NCBI RefSeq assembly: GCF_028649535.1 | Contig: NZ_JAQSJE010000011.1 | Span: 17,281-81,280, forward strand | Length of the DNA: 64,000 bases | Direction: 5' to 3' | From: Mannheimia cairinae | GTDB lineage: Bacteria > Pseudomonadota > Gammaproteobacteria > Enterobacterales > Pasteurellaceae | In this document: piece by piece, positions 46,294 to 54,904 of the stretch | How the letters are laid out: each line of letters opens with the position of its first letter | How positions within the stretch are numbered: position 1 is the stretch's first letter | The notes under the pieces: model-generated | Database searches by the model: none | What the model was told of the DNA's origin: nothing | The model's input: only the letters and a program-made list of their open reading frames with translations | Made by a program: the position numbers and the translations under genes

Positions 46294-46348
46294 AAAAGTC
46301 TGTTACTATCGCCCTGCTTTTTCAGGCATTGATATAACAGACTTTTTT
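46294..46348 (+). terminator. Long hairpin between lonH and fabA
   Basis: AAAAGTCTGTTA (46294-46305) pairs perfectly with TAACAGACTTTT (46335-46346). Inside it TATC/GATA and a CCTG/CAGG stem extend the structure, and a T run follows. It ends 24 bases before the fabA ATG. Confidence 0.8.
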
Positions 46349-46372
46349 CTATATTACAGGAACTTAAAAATA

Positions 46373-46903
46373 ATGAACACTTGTACACCAATCATCAAAC
46401 CAAGCTATACATATGAAGAACTTTTACTTTCGGGTAAAGGTGAATTATTTGGTGAAAAAGGCCCTCAATTACCCGCTCCGCCAATGCTAATGATGGATCG
46501 TATAATTGAGATGAATGCCGAAAAGGGAAATTTTGAAAAAGGTTACATTGAAGCTGAATTTGATATCAAGCCTGATTTATGGTTTTTTAACTGCCATTTT
46601 ATTAACGATCCTGTAATGCCTGGCTGTTTAGGGTTAGATGCAATGTGGCAATTAGTTGGCTTCTATTTAGGCTGGATTGGTGGCGAAGGCAAAGGCCGTG
46701 CATTAGGTGTGGGTGAAGTAAAATTCACCGGACAAATTTTACCAACAGCAAAAAAAGTAGTTTACCGTATTCATATGAAACGTGTTGTAAATCGTAAGCT
46801 TGTAATGGGTGTTGCCGATGGTGAGGTAGAAGTAGATGGCAGAGTAATTTATACCGCAACTGATCTTAAAGTTGGTTTATTCCAAGATACAACGGCGTTC
46901 TAA
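46373..46903 (+). CDS. fabA: 3-hydroxydecanoyl-ACP dehydratase/isomerase
   Basis: 176 residues; E. coli FabA has 172. It dehydrates 3-hydroxydecanoyl-ACP and isomerises the product to cis-3-decenoyl-ACP, the branch point for unsaturated fatty acids. The catalytic His lies in [33 protein letters not shown] (hot-dog fold), with the aspartate in the following helix. AGGAACTTAAAAATA precedes the ATG. The conserved order lonH-fabA is kept. Confidence 0.97.
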   Translation: MNTCTPIIKPSYTYEELLLSGKGELFGEKGPQLPAPPMLMMDRIIEMNAEKGNFEKGYIEAEFDIKPDLWFFNCHFINDPVMPGCLGLDAMWQLVGFYLGWIGGEGKGRALGVGEVKFTGQILPTAKKVVYRIHMKRVVNRKLVMGVADGEVEVDGRVIYTATDLKVGLFQDTTAF

Positions 46904-46915
46904 TAAAAATATTTA

Positions 46916-46937
46916 TTTTGCGATCTCGCTCGAAAAT
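46916..46937 (+). promoter_or_regulatory. CRP-S (Sxy-dependent) competence site
   Basis: The core TGCGATCTCGCTCGAA (46919-46934) with flanking TTT and AAAT fits the 22-base CRP-S form, in which TGCGA replaces TGTGA. It lies 66 bases before comN. In H. influenzae and E. coli such sites need both CRP and Sxy and mark the competence regulon. Confidence 0.82.
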
Positions 46938-46977
46938 TTAAATTTCTATTATTTACAAATATACTTCAAATTATAAG

Positions 46978-46998
46978 ATGCCCTCATTACGAGGGTAT
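46978..46998 (+). promoter_or_regulatory. Hairpin that contains the comN ribosome-binding site
   Basis: ATGCCCTC (46978-46985) pairs with GAGGGTAT (46991-46998), one G-T pair, 5-base loop. GAGGG, 7 bases before the comN ATG, is entirely in the 3' arm. Five further T follow, so it also resembles a weak terminator. Confidence 0.7.
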
Positions 46999-47002
46999 TT
47001 TT

Positions 47003-47524
47003 ATGTATAAAGCAATGACACTTATTGAAATATTAACTACGATAGTGGTTATGGTTATTGCTACTTATTTTATCTCTCCGATTATTTTCACTTTACAAGA
47101 TAGAGTGGCATTAAATAGTGAAATTGAAAATATCCAATCTTTTATTTATCAATTACAAACTAAAGCCCGTTATAGCAAGCGGAATTATACCTTAACTATT
47201 TCTCAAAATGATAATAACTGGTGTATGGTTGCCGTTAGAAAACCGATAAATAGCACGAAACAAATTATCTGTGATTGCTTAAATAAACAGTTTTGTCAGT
47301 TTGAAGATGAATATCATATTTATACCCCATTTCATTCTAAAATAAGATTGAAAAATAAAAGTTTATATCCTAATGCTTTTATTAATATTGATGGGGTAAG
47401 TGGGCGGTTGGAGTCGAAATGTATTCAGATCAGCTTAAATCAAGAAAGTGATATTTTACAATTTGAAACCTTAGGGCGAGTATATGTTGCAGAAAGAGAT
47501 AAACGTAGTACCTGTAAAGATTAG
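47003..47524 (+). CDS. comN: Competence type IV pseudopilin ComN (PpdA-like)
   Basis: 173 residues with a short leader and type IV prepilin N-terminus: MYKAM then TLIEILTTIVVMVIATYFI, with Glu at position +5 of the mature form. Prepilin peptidase would cut before the methionine. It is the first of four minor-pseudopilin genes before recC, the order seen in H. influenzae (comNOPQ) and in E. coli (ppdA-ppdB-ygdB-ppdC-recC). The proteins are thought to prime the DNA-uptake pilus. A CRP-S site lies upstream and the ribosome site is in a hairpin. Confidence 0.88.
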   Translation: MYKAMTLIEILTTIVVMVIATYFISPIIFTLQDRVALNSEIENIQSFIYQLQTKARYSKRNYTLTISQNDNNWCMVAVRKPINSTKQIICDCLNKQFCQFEDEYHIYTPFHSKIRLKNKSLYPNAFINIDGVSGRLESKCIQISLNQESDILQFETLGRVYVAERDKRSTCKD

Positions 47525-48182
47525 CTTGCCGGCTTTTAGTTTGTTAGAAGTGTTAATATCAACGGCATTAGGAGCATTTTTATTATTGTTATTTTCCGCC
47601 AGTTATACCGATTTCTATAGAACACAAACTAAACAGAGGGAATTGTTATATTTACAATCGGAAGCCAATCAATTATTAAATTATTTTCAACAACATATTC
47701 AGCATATTAATTTTCAAGGTTCGCATAGAGAGGGAAATAATCTTGATTTATTTCTAAAAGATAATCGAAGTATAAATATACTTTCCTCAAATTGTCTTAT
47801 TTTCTTTTATGATTTAAATAAAGATGGTTGCATTGGTACTCGTAGAACAAAAAATAGTGCCTGCCAGTTAAATGATATAAATAATACACGAGAAACATTA
47901 AAAGAAATATTTGGATTTAAATTGGAAAATAATGAGATCTATTCATTTTCGGGCAATTTAGATCGTTGTATAAAAGAAGAGTGCCAAAGGTTACTAAATG
48001 ATTGCGGAGGCAGATGGAGCAAATTTAGCTCTATTCATCATTTTAAAGTTAATAACTTAGCCTTTAGCTGGAAAAAAGAAGATCAGTTAGTTCAAGTTGA
48101 TATGGAACTTGAATCTGCAAAAGATAAACAAATTACTTATAAAACAAAAAGTTATATTTTTATACTTAATCATAGGGAATAA
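47484..48182 (+). CDS. comO: Competence type IV pseudopilin ComO (PpdB-like)
   Basis: 232 residues. The prepilin leader ends LPA and the mature end begins FSLLEVLISTALGAFLLLLFSA with Glu at +5. The residue before the cut appears to be Ala rather than the usual Gly. Two cysteine-containing loops (CLIFFYDLNKDGCIGTRR; CIKEECQRLLNDCGGRW) suggest disulfides in the pilin head. The gene overlaps comN by 41 bases. A GTG further along is a possible alternative start. Confidence 0.85.
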   Translation: MLQKEINVVPVKISLPAFSLLEVLISTALGAFLLLLFSASYTDFYRTQTKQRELLYLQSEANQLLNYFQQHIQHINFQGSHREGNNLDLFLKDNRSINILSSNCLIFFYDLNKDGCIGTRRTKNSACQLNDINNTRETLKEIFGFKLENNEIYSFSGNLDRCIKEECQRLLNDCGGRWSKFSSIHHFKVNNLAFSWKKEDQLVQVDMELESAKDKQITYKTKSYIFILNHRE

Positions 48183-48183
48183 A

Positions 48184-48861
48184 ATGCAGATTCAACACAA
48201 AGCAAGTGCCTTATTGGTTTCTTTAATATTGATAAGTGGCATTTTATCTATTTTATTTTTAAGTAAAGATAAATTTATTCAACAAGAAAGTATTAGCCAT
48301 TTTTATACAGAGAAATATCTACTAGATAAGCAACATTTTCTTTCTTTTTATCCTAAGAATAAGGATGAACTTTGCCAACAGTTAAAAAAAGAGCTAATTA
48401 CTCTGCAGGATTTATCGGCTAAAAATAGTTATTTTATGGAATATCAATTTAACTGCCAATTTTATAGTTTATTTAAAGATAAAAAGCCAACTAGAGATAA
48501 ATATATCCCGATTAGTCAATTATCTGATTTTCTGGATTTATCTAATATAACAAAAGAGGATATTTACTTTATTCGCTCTTTATCTGAATTACCACCAAGT
48601 AGCGAAAACGATCCTAAAATTGTCATTGCTCAAAATGATATTGATGAAAACCTGCCTCAAGATTTTTATGGCATTGTGATTACCGACTATCTGTTTGATA
48701 TTAGAGGGAAAAAGATGTATGGCGTGCTTTACTCTTCCTACGATAATGCCAGAGAAGAGCGTAATTTAACCTTTAGGCGAGCGGTAATTAATAATCTTGA
48801 AAATAAATACTCTTATTGGAAGTATTTGCCAAATTCAGAAAATAATATCGGAAATCCATAA
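48184..48861 (+). CDS. comP: Competence pilus protein ComP (YgdB-like)
   Basis: 225 residues from the ATG at 48184, one base after the comO stop; an upstream codon at 48097 lies inside comO and is rejected. The N-terminus is QHKASALLVSLILISGILSILFL, a single hydrophobic helix like a prepilin but without Glu at +5, as in PulK-type and YgdB proteins. The rest is polar. Such subunits sit at the tip of the priming complex. Its place between comO and comQ, with tight spacing, supports the assignment. Confidence 0.82.
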   Translation: MQIQHKASALLVSLILISGILSILFLSKDKFIQQESISHFYTEKYLLDKQHFLSFYPKNKDELCQQLKKELITLQDLSAKNSYFMEYQFNCQFYSLFKDKKPTRDKYIPISQLSDFLDLSNITKEDIYFIRSLSELPPSSENDPKIVIAQNDIDENLPQDFYGIVITDYLFDIRGKKMYGVLYSSYDNAREERNLTFRRAVINNLENKYSYWKYLPNSENNIGNP

Positions 48862-49155
48862 ATGCAGAAATATCGGGCAGAAACAACTTTTTCATTGCTA
48901 GTCGCAATAACGCTATTTGCTTTAATTCTGCTTGTATTTAGCCGTTGGCAATCTGAGCAGAATTATCGTTTGAGAAAACATTTCCAACAGCAACAGGCAG
49001 TACAATTATTAGAAAATCAAATCGCATTAAAATTGGCTAATTTAGACTGCGAATCTCAAATCACGCAAAATGGAATAAGGTATCAAATAGAATGCCCAAC
49101 ACATCGGTTAAGTATTCAATTTCCACTGGGTAAAATTGAGCTGAATAATGATTGA
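48862..49155 (+). CDS. comQ: Competence pseudopilin ComQ (PpdC-like)
   Basis: 97 residues. The ATG directly follows the comP stop codon. The N-terminus has a short charged leader and FSLLVAITLFALILLVF helix; again no Glu at +5 is present. A CESQ...YQIECP pair of cysteines could form a disulfide in the small head. It ends 48 bases before recC, so the com and recC genes may share a transcript. Confidence 0.82.
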   Translation: MQKYRAETTFSLLVAITLFALILLVFSRWQSEQNYRLRKHFQQQQAVQLLENQIALKLANLDCESQITQNGIRYQIECPTHRLSIQFPLGKIELNND

Positions 49156-49203
49156 ATCGCCTCTTAGTTTAGTAGAGAATAATTACTTCAGAGAGGCGTT
49201 ATT

Positions 49204-52200
49204 ATGTTTACACTTTACCAATCCAATCAAATTTCATTGCTTGCGGAAATGCTAGTTAAAGTTCAGCAAGTGAACCCCCTTGTTGATCCTTTTGAGCCTG
49301 AGAAAATTTTAATTCAAAGCCAAGGAATGGCTCAGTGGTTACAAATGCAGATTGCCGAATCAACCGGCATTATGGGGAATTGTGAGTTTCTTTATCCGAC
49401 CACTTTTCTATGGCAACAATACCGCGTGCTATTCCCTGAACTGCCGAAAGAGAATATTTTTGAACGCTCATCAATGACTTGGCGAATTATGCGTTTATTG
49501 CCAATTTGCCTTACTCAAGCAGAATTTGCCCCTTTAAAACGTTATTTGTCTGAAAGTGGCGAGCAATATCAATTAAAACTCTACCAACTTTCCAGCAAGA
49601 TTGCCGAATTATTTGACCAATATTTAGTGTATCGCCCACATTGGTTGGTAAATTGGGAAGAAGACAATCTACAAGCGGTCAAAAATGAGATAAAAATTGC
49701 AATTTCAGGTAAAAATAAAGATCAAGAACTGATTTTTTCCGATATGCAATGGCAAAGTACGCTATGGAAACAGATTGTTAATGATTTAAAAACAGATGCT
49801 GATGAAAGCATTTTTACCACCTCTCACCGTGCTTATTTACAACAAAATTATTTTGAAAAGCTCAGTAACCTAACCGATGCTGAAAAAGCAAAATTACCTA
49901 AACGTATTTTTATTTTTGGTATTTCCGCCTTTTCACCTTTGCAATTAGCCGTGTTTAAAAAATTGAGTGAACATTGCGATTTGCACATTTTCTTCCTTAA
50001 TCCGAGTGAAAAATATTGGGGCGATAGTGTGGAAGATAAGGTGTGGCAAAAACTTGCCTTAACTAACAAAATCTCGTCAGAAGATCTGGAAGCATTATTA
50101 GCCGAACAGAGTAATAAACTACTTAACCTTTGGGGCAAACAAGGGCGAGATTTTTTGGCTCAACTTATGGAATTCGAGCCAAATACGATTGATGCCTTTA
50201 TTGAACCCGATGACAATTCAAATCTCAATAAAATCAAAAAACAGATTTTTATTTCGGCTAATCAAGCAAATATTAGCGATTTTTCTCAAGATAACTCTAT
50301 CCAGATTCACGCTTGCCATAGCCCGATGCGAGAGGTAGAAGTACTGCATAATCAACTACTTAATCTGTTTGAGCAAGACAGCAGTTTACTGCCAAAAGAT
50401 ATTATTGTGATGTCTCCGGATATCAATAAATATGCCCCTTATATTGATGCGGTATTCTCTCGCTATGCCGGTCAGCGTGATCCTCGCTATATTCCGTTCT
50501 CATTATCTGATCAGGCATTTACGGCGATTGATCCGATTATTGCCAGTTTTTTACAATTATTGGCGATGAAAGAGAGCGAATTTAATGCGGAATCCCTCTT
50601 TGATTTACTTGAAATTAACGCTATTCAAGCTCGTTTTAATTTTACGCCTGAACATATCCATACTTTACGCACTTGGGCGAAAAATGCTGGGTTAAGAGCT
50701 GGTACTCAAATTGAACAAGCTCATTGGCAAAACTATAACTCTTGGGAAAATGCCCTAAATAGACTATTACTAGGCTCTAGCTTGAAAGAAGAAAATGGCA
50801 TTTGGCAAGATACTCTGGCATTTTCAGATAGCTATGGCTTAAATGCAGAATTGGTTGGATCATTATCATCTTTTATTGAGCATTTACTCGCTTGGACGAA
50901 GTTTATTCAGCAACCTCAATCCTTGGCTAGTTGGCATCAAGTAATTAAGCAGTTAATCAGCCAGCTATATCAAGAAAATGCGGAAAATACAGCCTCCATT
51001 TTGCTATTACATAACGTAAATGATCAAATTTTAGAACTGATCTCCTGTACGTCTTTTAATGAAGAGCTTTCAATCGATATCATTGAATTACTGTTCAACC
51101 AATACTTAAACGAACATTCGCAGAATCTTCATTTCTTAGTCGGCAGAGTGAATTTTGCTACACTTCTTCCAATGCGTGCTATTCCATTTAAGGTAGTTTG
51201 TTTGTTAGGAATGAATGAGGCGGATTTCCCTCGTCAGCAACAAATAAATAGCTTTGATTTAATGCAATATGCCCCACAAAAAGGCGACCGAGCCAAGCGA
51301 GATGATGATCGCTATCTGTTCTTAGAAGCTTTACTTTCTGCACAAAAAGTTTTTTATATTAGCTATATCGGGCAATCGCAAAAAGATGGTAAAGAGATGT
51401 TGCCGTCTATTGTAGTTTCTCAGTTGCTTGATGTGATTGATGAATATTCTGTACCGGAATTGCAACAAACAGGCAAAGCAAGCAAAACCTTAGTGAGAAA
51501 ACAGCCTTTAACGGTTTTTAGCAAAAAGAATTTTACCCACCCAAGAGATTATGCCTATAACGCTGAGTGGGTGCTACATAGTGAATCAAACCATCAAGAC
51601 TTCTTGGCAGAAAAATTGCCAATCGAAAGTCTGCCAAATACGATTGAATTAGAGGATCTGATTCGTTTTATTCAAAATCCAATGCAATTCTTCTTTACCA
51701 ATGTGTTGGGTGTTTCTTTCAAACGTTTTGATGATAGCATTGATGAAAGCGAAATCTTTAAAATGTCTGGGTTAGACAATTATCTCTTATTAGAAGAGCT
51801 ACTTGCGGTAAAACCTGAAGAACAAGCCGAATTCTTTGAGAAAGAGCGATTAAAAGGTAATTTACCTGCCTCTAACTTTGCTCAAATAACCGAGCAGGAT
51901 TTAGTTGGTAAAATTACCGATATGCGAAATGAGCTTGCGGATTATTTAGAACAGGAAAGCTTGATTTTTACCGTTGAGCATAAAATCTATTTAGAGAGCC
52001 GAGAAATAACCTTAAACGGCAATATTCCCAATATTTATGCCGATGAAATAATACTGTGGCGAGTAGGCAAGTTACGTGATAAAGACCGTATCCAAGCTTG
52101 GCTTTATCATTTACTGAGTGCTACTACAGGGCTGAATAAAAAGGTGAAATACTACTACCGCCAGCAGGATAAGGTTGAGTCTCTAAGCTTTGCAGAAATT

Positions 52201-52485
52201 TCAAAAGAAGAGGCTGAAAAGCAATTATGTGTATATGTAAAAGGCTATTTAGATGGGCTATCTCAAGCTCAAATTGTTGTATATGACAAAATTGAGGCCT
52301 ATCTGAAAAAAGGGGCTGAAGAGAGTGAAAATCAGCTATATGAGCTTGCAAGCAATGATAAAAATACCGATGATTACCTCAATCGAATACTTGCACAAAC
52401 GAAAGAATTGGATGCTCAAACAATCTATCAACGTACACAAGATTGGTTTAGCTCAATGCTGAATAATAGCAATATAAAATGCTGA
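49204..52485 (+). CDS. recC: Exodeoxyribonuclease V subunit gamma (RecC)
   Basis: 1093 residues; E. coli RecC has 1122. RecC is the Chi-recognising subunit of RecBCD, which processes double-strand breaks for RecA. The start FTLYQSNQISLLAEMLVKV and the block ESLFDLLEINAIQARFNF are typical, as is LPMRAIPFKVVCLLGMNEADFPRQQQINSFDLMQ, an inactivated helicase segment. recB and recD are not in the window. A CGCCTCT/AGAGGCG dyad (49158-49198) includes its ribosome site. A perfect palindrome follows the stop. Confidence 0.95.
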   Translation: MFTLYQSNQISLLAEMLVKVQQVNPLVDPFEPEKILIQSQGMAQWLQMQIAESTGIMGNCEFLYPTTFLWQQYRVLFPELPKENIFERSSMTWRIMRLLPICLTQAEFAPLKRYLSESGEQYQLKLYQLSSKIAELFDQYLVYRPHWLVNWEEDNLQAVKNEIKIAISGKNKDQELIFSDMQWQSTLWKQIVNDLKTDADESIFTTSHRAYLQQNYFEKLSNLTDAEKAKLPKRIFIFGISAFSPLQLAVFKKLSEHCDLHIFFLNPSEKYWGDSVEDKVWQKLALTNKISSEDLEALLAEQSNKLLNLWGKQGRDFLAQLMEFEPNTIDAFIEPDDNSNLNKIKKQIFISANQANISDFSQDNSIQIHACHSPMREVEVLHNQLLNLFEQDSSLLPKDIIVMSPDINKYAPYIDAVFSRYAGQRDPRYIPFSLSDQAFTAIDPIIASFLQLLAMKESEFNAESLFDLLEINAIQARFNFTPEHIHTLRTWAKNAGLRAGTQIEQAHWQNYNSWENALNRLLLGSSLKEENGIWQDTLAFSDSYGLNAELVGSLSSFIEHLLAWTKFIQQPQSLASWHQVIKQLISQLYQENAENTASILLLHNVNDQILELISCTSFNEELSIDIIELLFNQYLNEHSQNLHFLVGRVNFATLLPMRAIPFKVVCLLGMNEADFPRQQQINSFDLMQYAPQKGDRAKRDDDRYLFLEALLSAQKVFYISYIGQSQKDGKEMLPSIVVSQLLDVIDEYSVPELQQTGKASKTLVRKQPLTVFSKKNFTHPRDYAYNAEWVLHSESNHQDFLAEKLPIESLPNTIELEDLIRFIQNPMQFFFTNVLGVSFKRFDDSIDESEIFKMSGLDNYLLLEELLAVKPEEQAEFFEKERLKGNLPASNFAQITEQDLVGKITDMRNELADYLEQESLIFTVEHKIYLESREITLNGNIPNIYADEIILWRVGKLRDKDRIQAWLYHLLSATTGLNKKVKYYYRQQDKVESLSFAEISKEEAEKQLCVYVKGYLDGLSQAQIVVYDKIEAYLKKGAEESENQLYELASNDKNTDDYLNRILAQTKELDAQTIYQRTQDWFSSMLNNSNIKC

Positions 52486-52490
52486 TACCA

Positions 52491-52525
52491 TTTATGCCTA
52501 GCACGCTAAACGTGCTAGGCATAAA
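52491..52525. terminator. Perfect 15-base-pair palindrome between recC and mpl
   Basis: TTTATGCCTAGCACG (52491-52505) pairs perfectly with CGTGCTAGGCATAAA (52511-52525), loop CTAAA. It lies between two converging genes and would act in both directions. The arm CCTAGCACG is shared with repeat unit D at 59865, so it may derive from the same repeat family. Confidence 0.8.
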
Positions 52526-52555
52526 TCCGTTATTTTGAGCTAAAAATCTGTAAGC

Positions 52556-53914
52556 CTACTTCGCAAGCTTAGCTAATAACTTATTGTGAATACCGCCAAA
52601 AGCACCATTACTCATCACTAAAATATGATCTGCCGGTTTTGCTTCTTTAACGACCAAATCAACAAGTTCATCTAAATCAGCAGACCACAGAGCAGGCTGA
52701 GATAAAGCGTTAGTAATAGCGTCCACTTGCCACGGAATCGTCTCTGGCTGATAAACAAATACCGCTTGTGCATCACTCAGGCTTGGGGCGATTTCTTCTT
52801 TATGTACCCCCATTTTCATTGTATTGGAACGAGGCTCTAATACCGCTAAAATACGCTGATTCCCCACTTTGCCACGCAAAGCATCAATAGTGGCTTCAAT
52901 CGCTGTTGGGTGGTGGGCAAAATCATCATAAACGGTAATGCCATTTACTTCACCCTTAACTTCTAAACGGCGATTAGCGTTAATAAACGAACCTAATGCT
53001 CGGCAAGCTTTTTCTACATCAACACCTGCGTGATGAGCGGCGGCAATCGCCATTAACGCATTGTGCATATTATGCTTACCAATCACATTCCAATGTACCT
53101 CGCCTTTTTTCTCACCACGATGGAATACGGCAAACTGCGAGCAATCAGCATTCAACGGTTTTGCAAACCACTCTTTCTCTTCACCGATAAATTGCTGTTC
53201 ACTGTAGCTCCCCATTTTTAAGGTATCTTGCACATTTTCATCTGCAATAGCCGATAAAATACAGCCACTTTTCGGCATCGTTCTCACTAAATGATGGAAC
53301 TGTTTTTGAATTGCTTTTAAATCATCAAAAATATCAGCGTGATCAAATTCAATATTATTGATAATTAACGTTTTTGGCGTGTAATGCACAAATTTAGAAC
53401 GTTTATCAAAAAAGGCGGAATCATATTCATCAGCCTCAATCACAAAAAATTTACTGCTACCTGCTCGGGCTGAAATGCCAAAATTGCCTGCCACACCGCC
53501 AATTAAAAAGCCGGTATCAATGCCGTTTTGATCTAAAATCCAAGCAAGCATTCCGGTAGTGGTTGTTTTACCGTGCGTGCCAGAAACCGCTAATACCCAG
53601 CGATCTTTTAAAAGGTGGTCGTGTAACCATTGCGGGCCTGAAGTGTAATTTAGTTGGTTATCTAGCACATATTCGACACAAGGATTACCTCGACTCATTG
53701 CATTGCCGATTACTACTAAATCAGGGGCAGGTTGCAGTTGAGCAACATCATAGTTAGGAATAATATCGATACCGTGAGACTCTAAAAATGTACTCATCGG
53801 CGGGTAAACATTGGTATCTGAACCTGTTACTTTATAGCCTAGTTCACGGGCAATCATTGCCACACCGCCCATAAAAGTGCCACAAATACCTAAAATATGG
53901 ATATGTTTTTTCAT
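52556..53914 (-). CDS. mpl: UDP-N-acetylmuramate:tripeptide ligase (murein recycling)
   Basis: 452 residues; E. coli Mpl has 457. It joins recycled L-Ala-D-Glu-mDAP tripeptide to UDP-MurNAc. The Mur ligase N-terminus is IHILGICGTFMGGVAMIARELGYKVTGSD; the ATP site is AVSGTHGKTTTTGMLAWIL; then EADEYDSAFFDKRSKFVHY and DDFAHHPTAI mark the central and C-terminal parts. Cytoplasmic. It is a single gene between the converging recC and mlaA genes. Confidence 0.96.
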   Translation of the reverse strand: MKKHIHILGICGTFMGGVAMIARELGYKVTGSDTNVYPPMSTFLESHGIDIIPNYDVAQLQPAPDLVVIGNAMSRGNPCVEYVLDNQLNYTSGPQWLHDHLLKDRWVLAVSGTHGKTTTTGMLAWILDQNGIDTGFLIGGVAGNFGISARAGSSKFFVIEADEYDSAFFDKRSKFVHYTPKTLIINNIEFDHADIFDDLKAIQKQFHHLVRTMPKSGCILSAIADENVQDTLKMGSYSEQQFIGEEKEWFAKPLNADCSQFAVFHRGEKKGEVHWNVIGKHNMHNALMAIAAAHHAGVDVEKACRALGSFINANRRLEVKGEVNGITVYDDFAHHPTAIEATIDALRGKVGNQRILAVLEPRSNTMKMGVHKEEIAPSLSDAQAVFVYQPETIPWQVDAITNALSQPALWSADLDELVDLVVKEAKPADHILVMSNGAFGGIHNKLLAKLAK

Positions 53915-53939
53915 TTTTTACGTTATTTTAAATAAACAC

Positions 53940-53982
53940 AAGCGGTCGTTTTTTGCAAAAAAATTGTAAAAAACGACCGCTT
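53940..53982 (-). terminator. Terminator from paired uptake sequences, after mlaA
   Basis: AAGCGGTCGTTTTTT (from 53940) pairs with AAAAAACGACCGCTT (to 53982) around GCAAAAAAATTGT. Located between mlaA and mpl on the minus strand. Confidence 0.8.
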
Positions 53983-53990
53983 ATAAAGGA

Positions 53991-54746
53991 TTAGTCAATA
54001 TCTTTTAGTTCTTCTTCAGAAAGTAATTCTTGTTGGCTTGTTTCAACATTACCATCTTTTACTTTAAATTCTAAGTTTTGGAAATACGCTTCACGGAAGG
54101 TAACATAAGGATCTTGTGCTTGTTGTAATAATGCATCTTGATCTAACAGTTTAGAACGAGAATCTACCCCTTGAACCACAAATTTCGCAATAGACCAAGG
54201 TGTACCAACATAAGTTAATACAGAATAACCCGTTTCTACCCCGCTACCGATTGCTTGGCGAGGTGTGGTTGCCCCATAAGCAGGCACCATAATATAAGCC
54301 CCTGAGGCTACGCCATTTGCACCTAAGCTTTCGCCTAAGCCACGTTGCCCATTGGTTAAACGTAATCCTTCATCTTGGCTTGCCCAGTCAATTAAACCGC
54401 CTAAACCAAACACTGTGTTTATCCAAAAGCGGTTAAAATGAACCATTGCTTTTTGTCCCTCGCCTTCAATCAAACGATTGACAAAGCTTACCGGCTCATC
54501 AAGGTTATTTGCGACATTAATCAAACCTGTTTTAATCGGGCTAGGTACATAATCTTTCCACCCTTTTGCCACTGGTTTTAGTACATAAGGATCTAAGTAG
54601 TCGTAGTTTACTTTCCACATTGCACGGTTAAACCCTTCTAATGGGTCATCTCGCACACCTGTTTCTGGATTAATACTTGAAGAACAAGCGGTTAAAACCG
54701 CTACACTGAATACAACACAAAGCTGTTTTAGAGATGCTAATTTCAT
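53991..54746 (-). CDS. mlaA: Outer-membrane lipoprotein MlaA (VacJ)
   Basis: 251 residues from the ATG at 54746 (AAAGG upstream); a TTG five codons before is rejected. The lipobox VLTACSS predicts cleavage before Cys and a lipid anchor. The body (DPLEGFNRAMWKVNYDYLDPYVLKPVAKGWKDYVP) is typical of MlaA, which removes phospholipid from the outer leaflet of the outer membrane and passes it to MlaC. The mlaFEDCB genes are not here. It diverges from metJ across the met boxes. Confidence 0.95.
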   Translation of the reverse strand: MKLASLKQLCVVFSVAVLTACSSSINPETGVRDDPLEGFNRAMWKVNYDYLDPYVLKPVAKGWKDYVPSPIKTGLINVANNLDEPVSFVNRLIEGEGQKAMVHFNRFWINTVFGLGGLIDWASQDEGLRLTNGQRGLGESLGANGVASGAYIMVPAYGATTPRQAIGSGVETGYSVLTYVGTPWSIAKFVVQGVDSRSKLLDQDALLQQAQDPYVTFREAYFQNLEFKVKDGNVETSQQELLSEEELKDID

Positions 54747-54828
54747 AACTGAACCTTTCAAAAAAGATAAATTTTAGCCATTGTAACGAAGTTACTTCAA
54801 AATACAAAATAAAAAGCAATTTAGTTAT

Positions 54829-54852
54829 AGAAATCTAGACGTCTAGATTGAG
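54829..54852 (+). promoter_or_regulatory. Met boxes upstream of metJ
   Basis: AGACGTCT (54837-54844) is a perfect met box. AGAAATCT directly before it matches at six of eight positions and AGATTGAG after it at three. Tandem 8-base boxes are how MetJ dimers bind, implying autorepression. Confidence 0.82.
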
Positions 54853-54904
54853 ATATCCTTCGCTTTTGATTACAATACAAACACAATTTTAGGAGTAATT
54901 AACA

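Noticed and set aside
48097-48183. Upstream start for comP
   Set aside because: It lies in the end of comO in another frame and would put 29 unrelated residues before the membrane helix.
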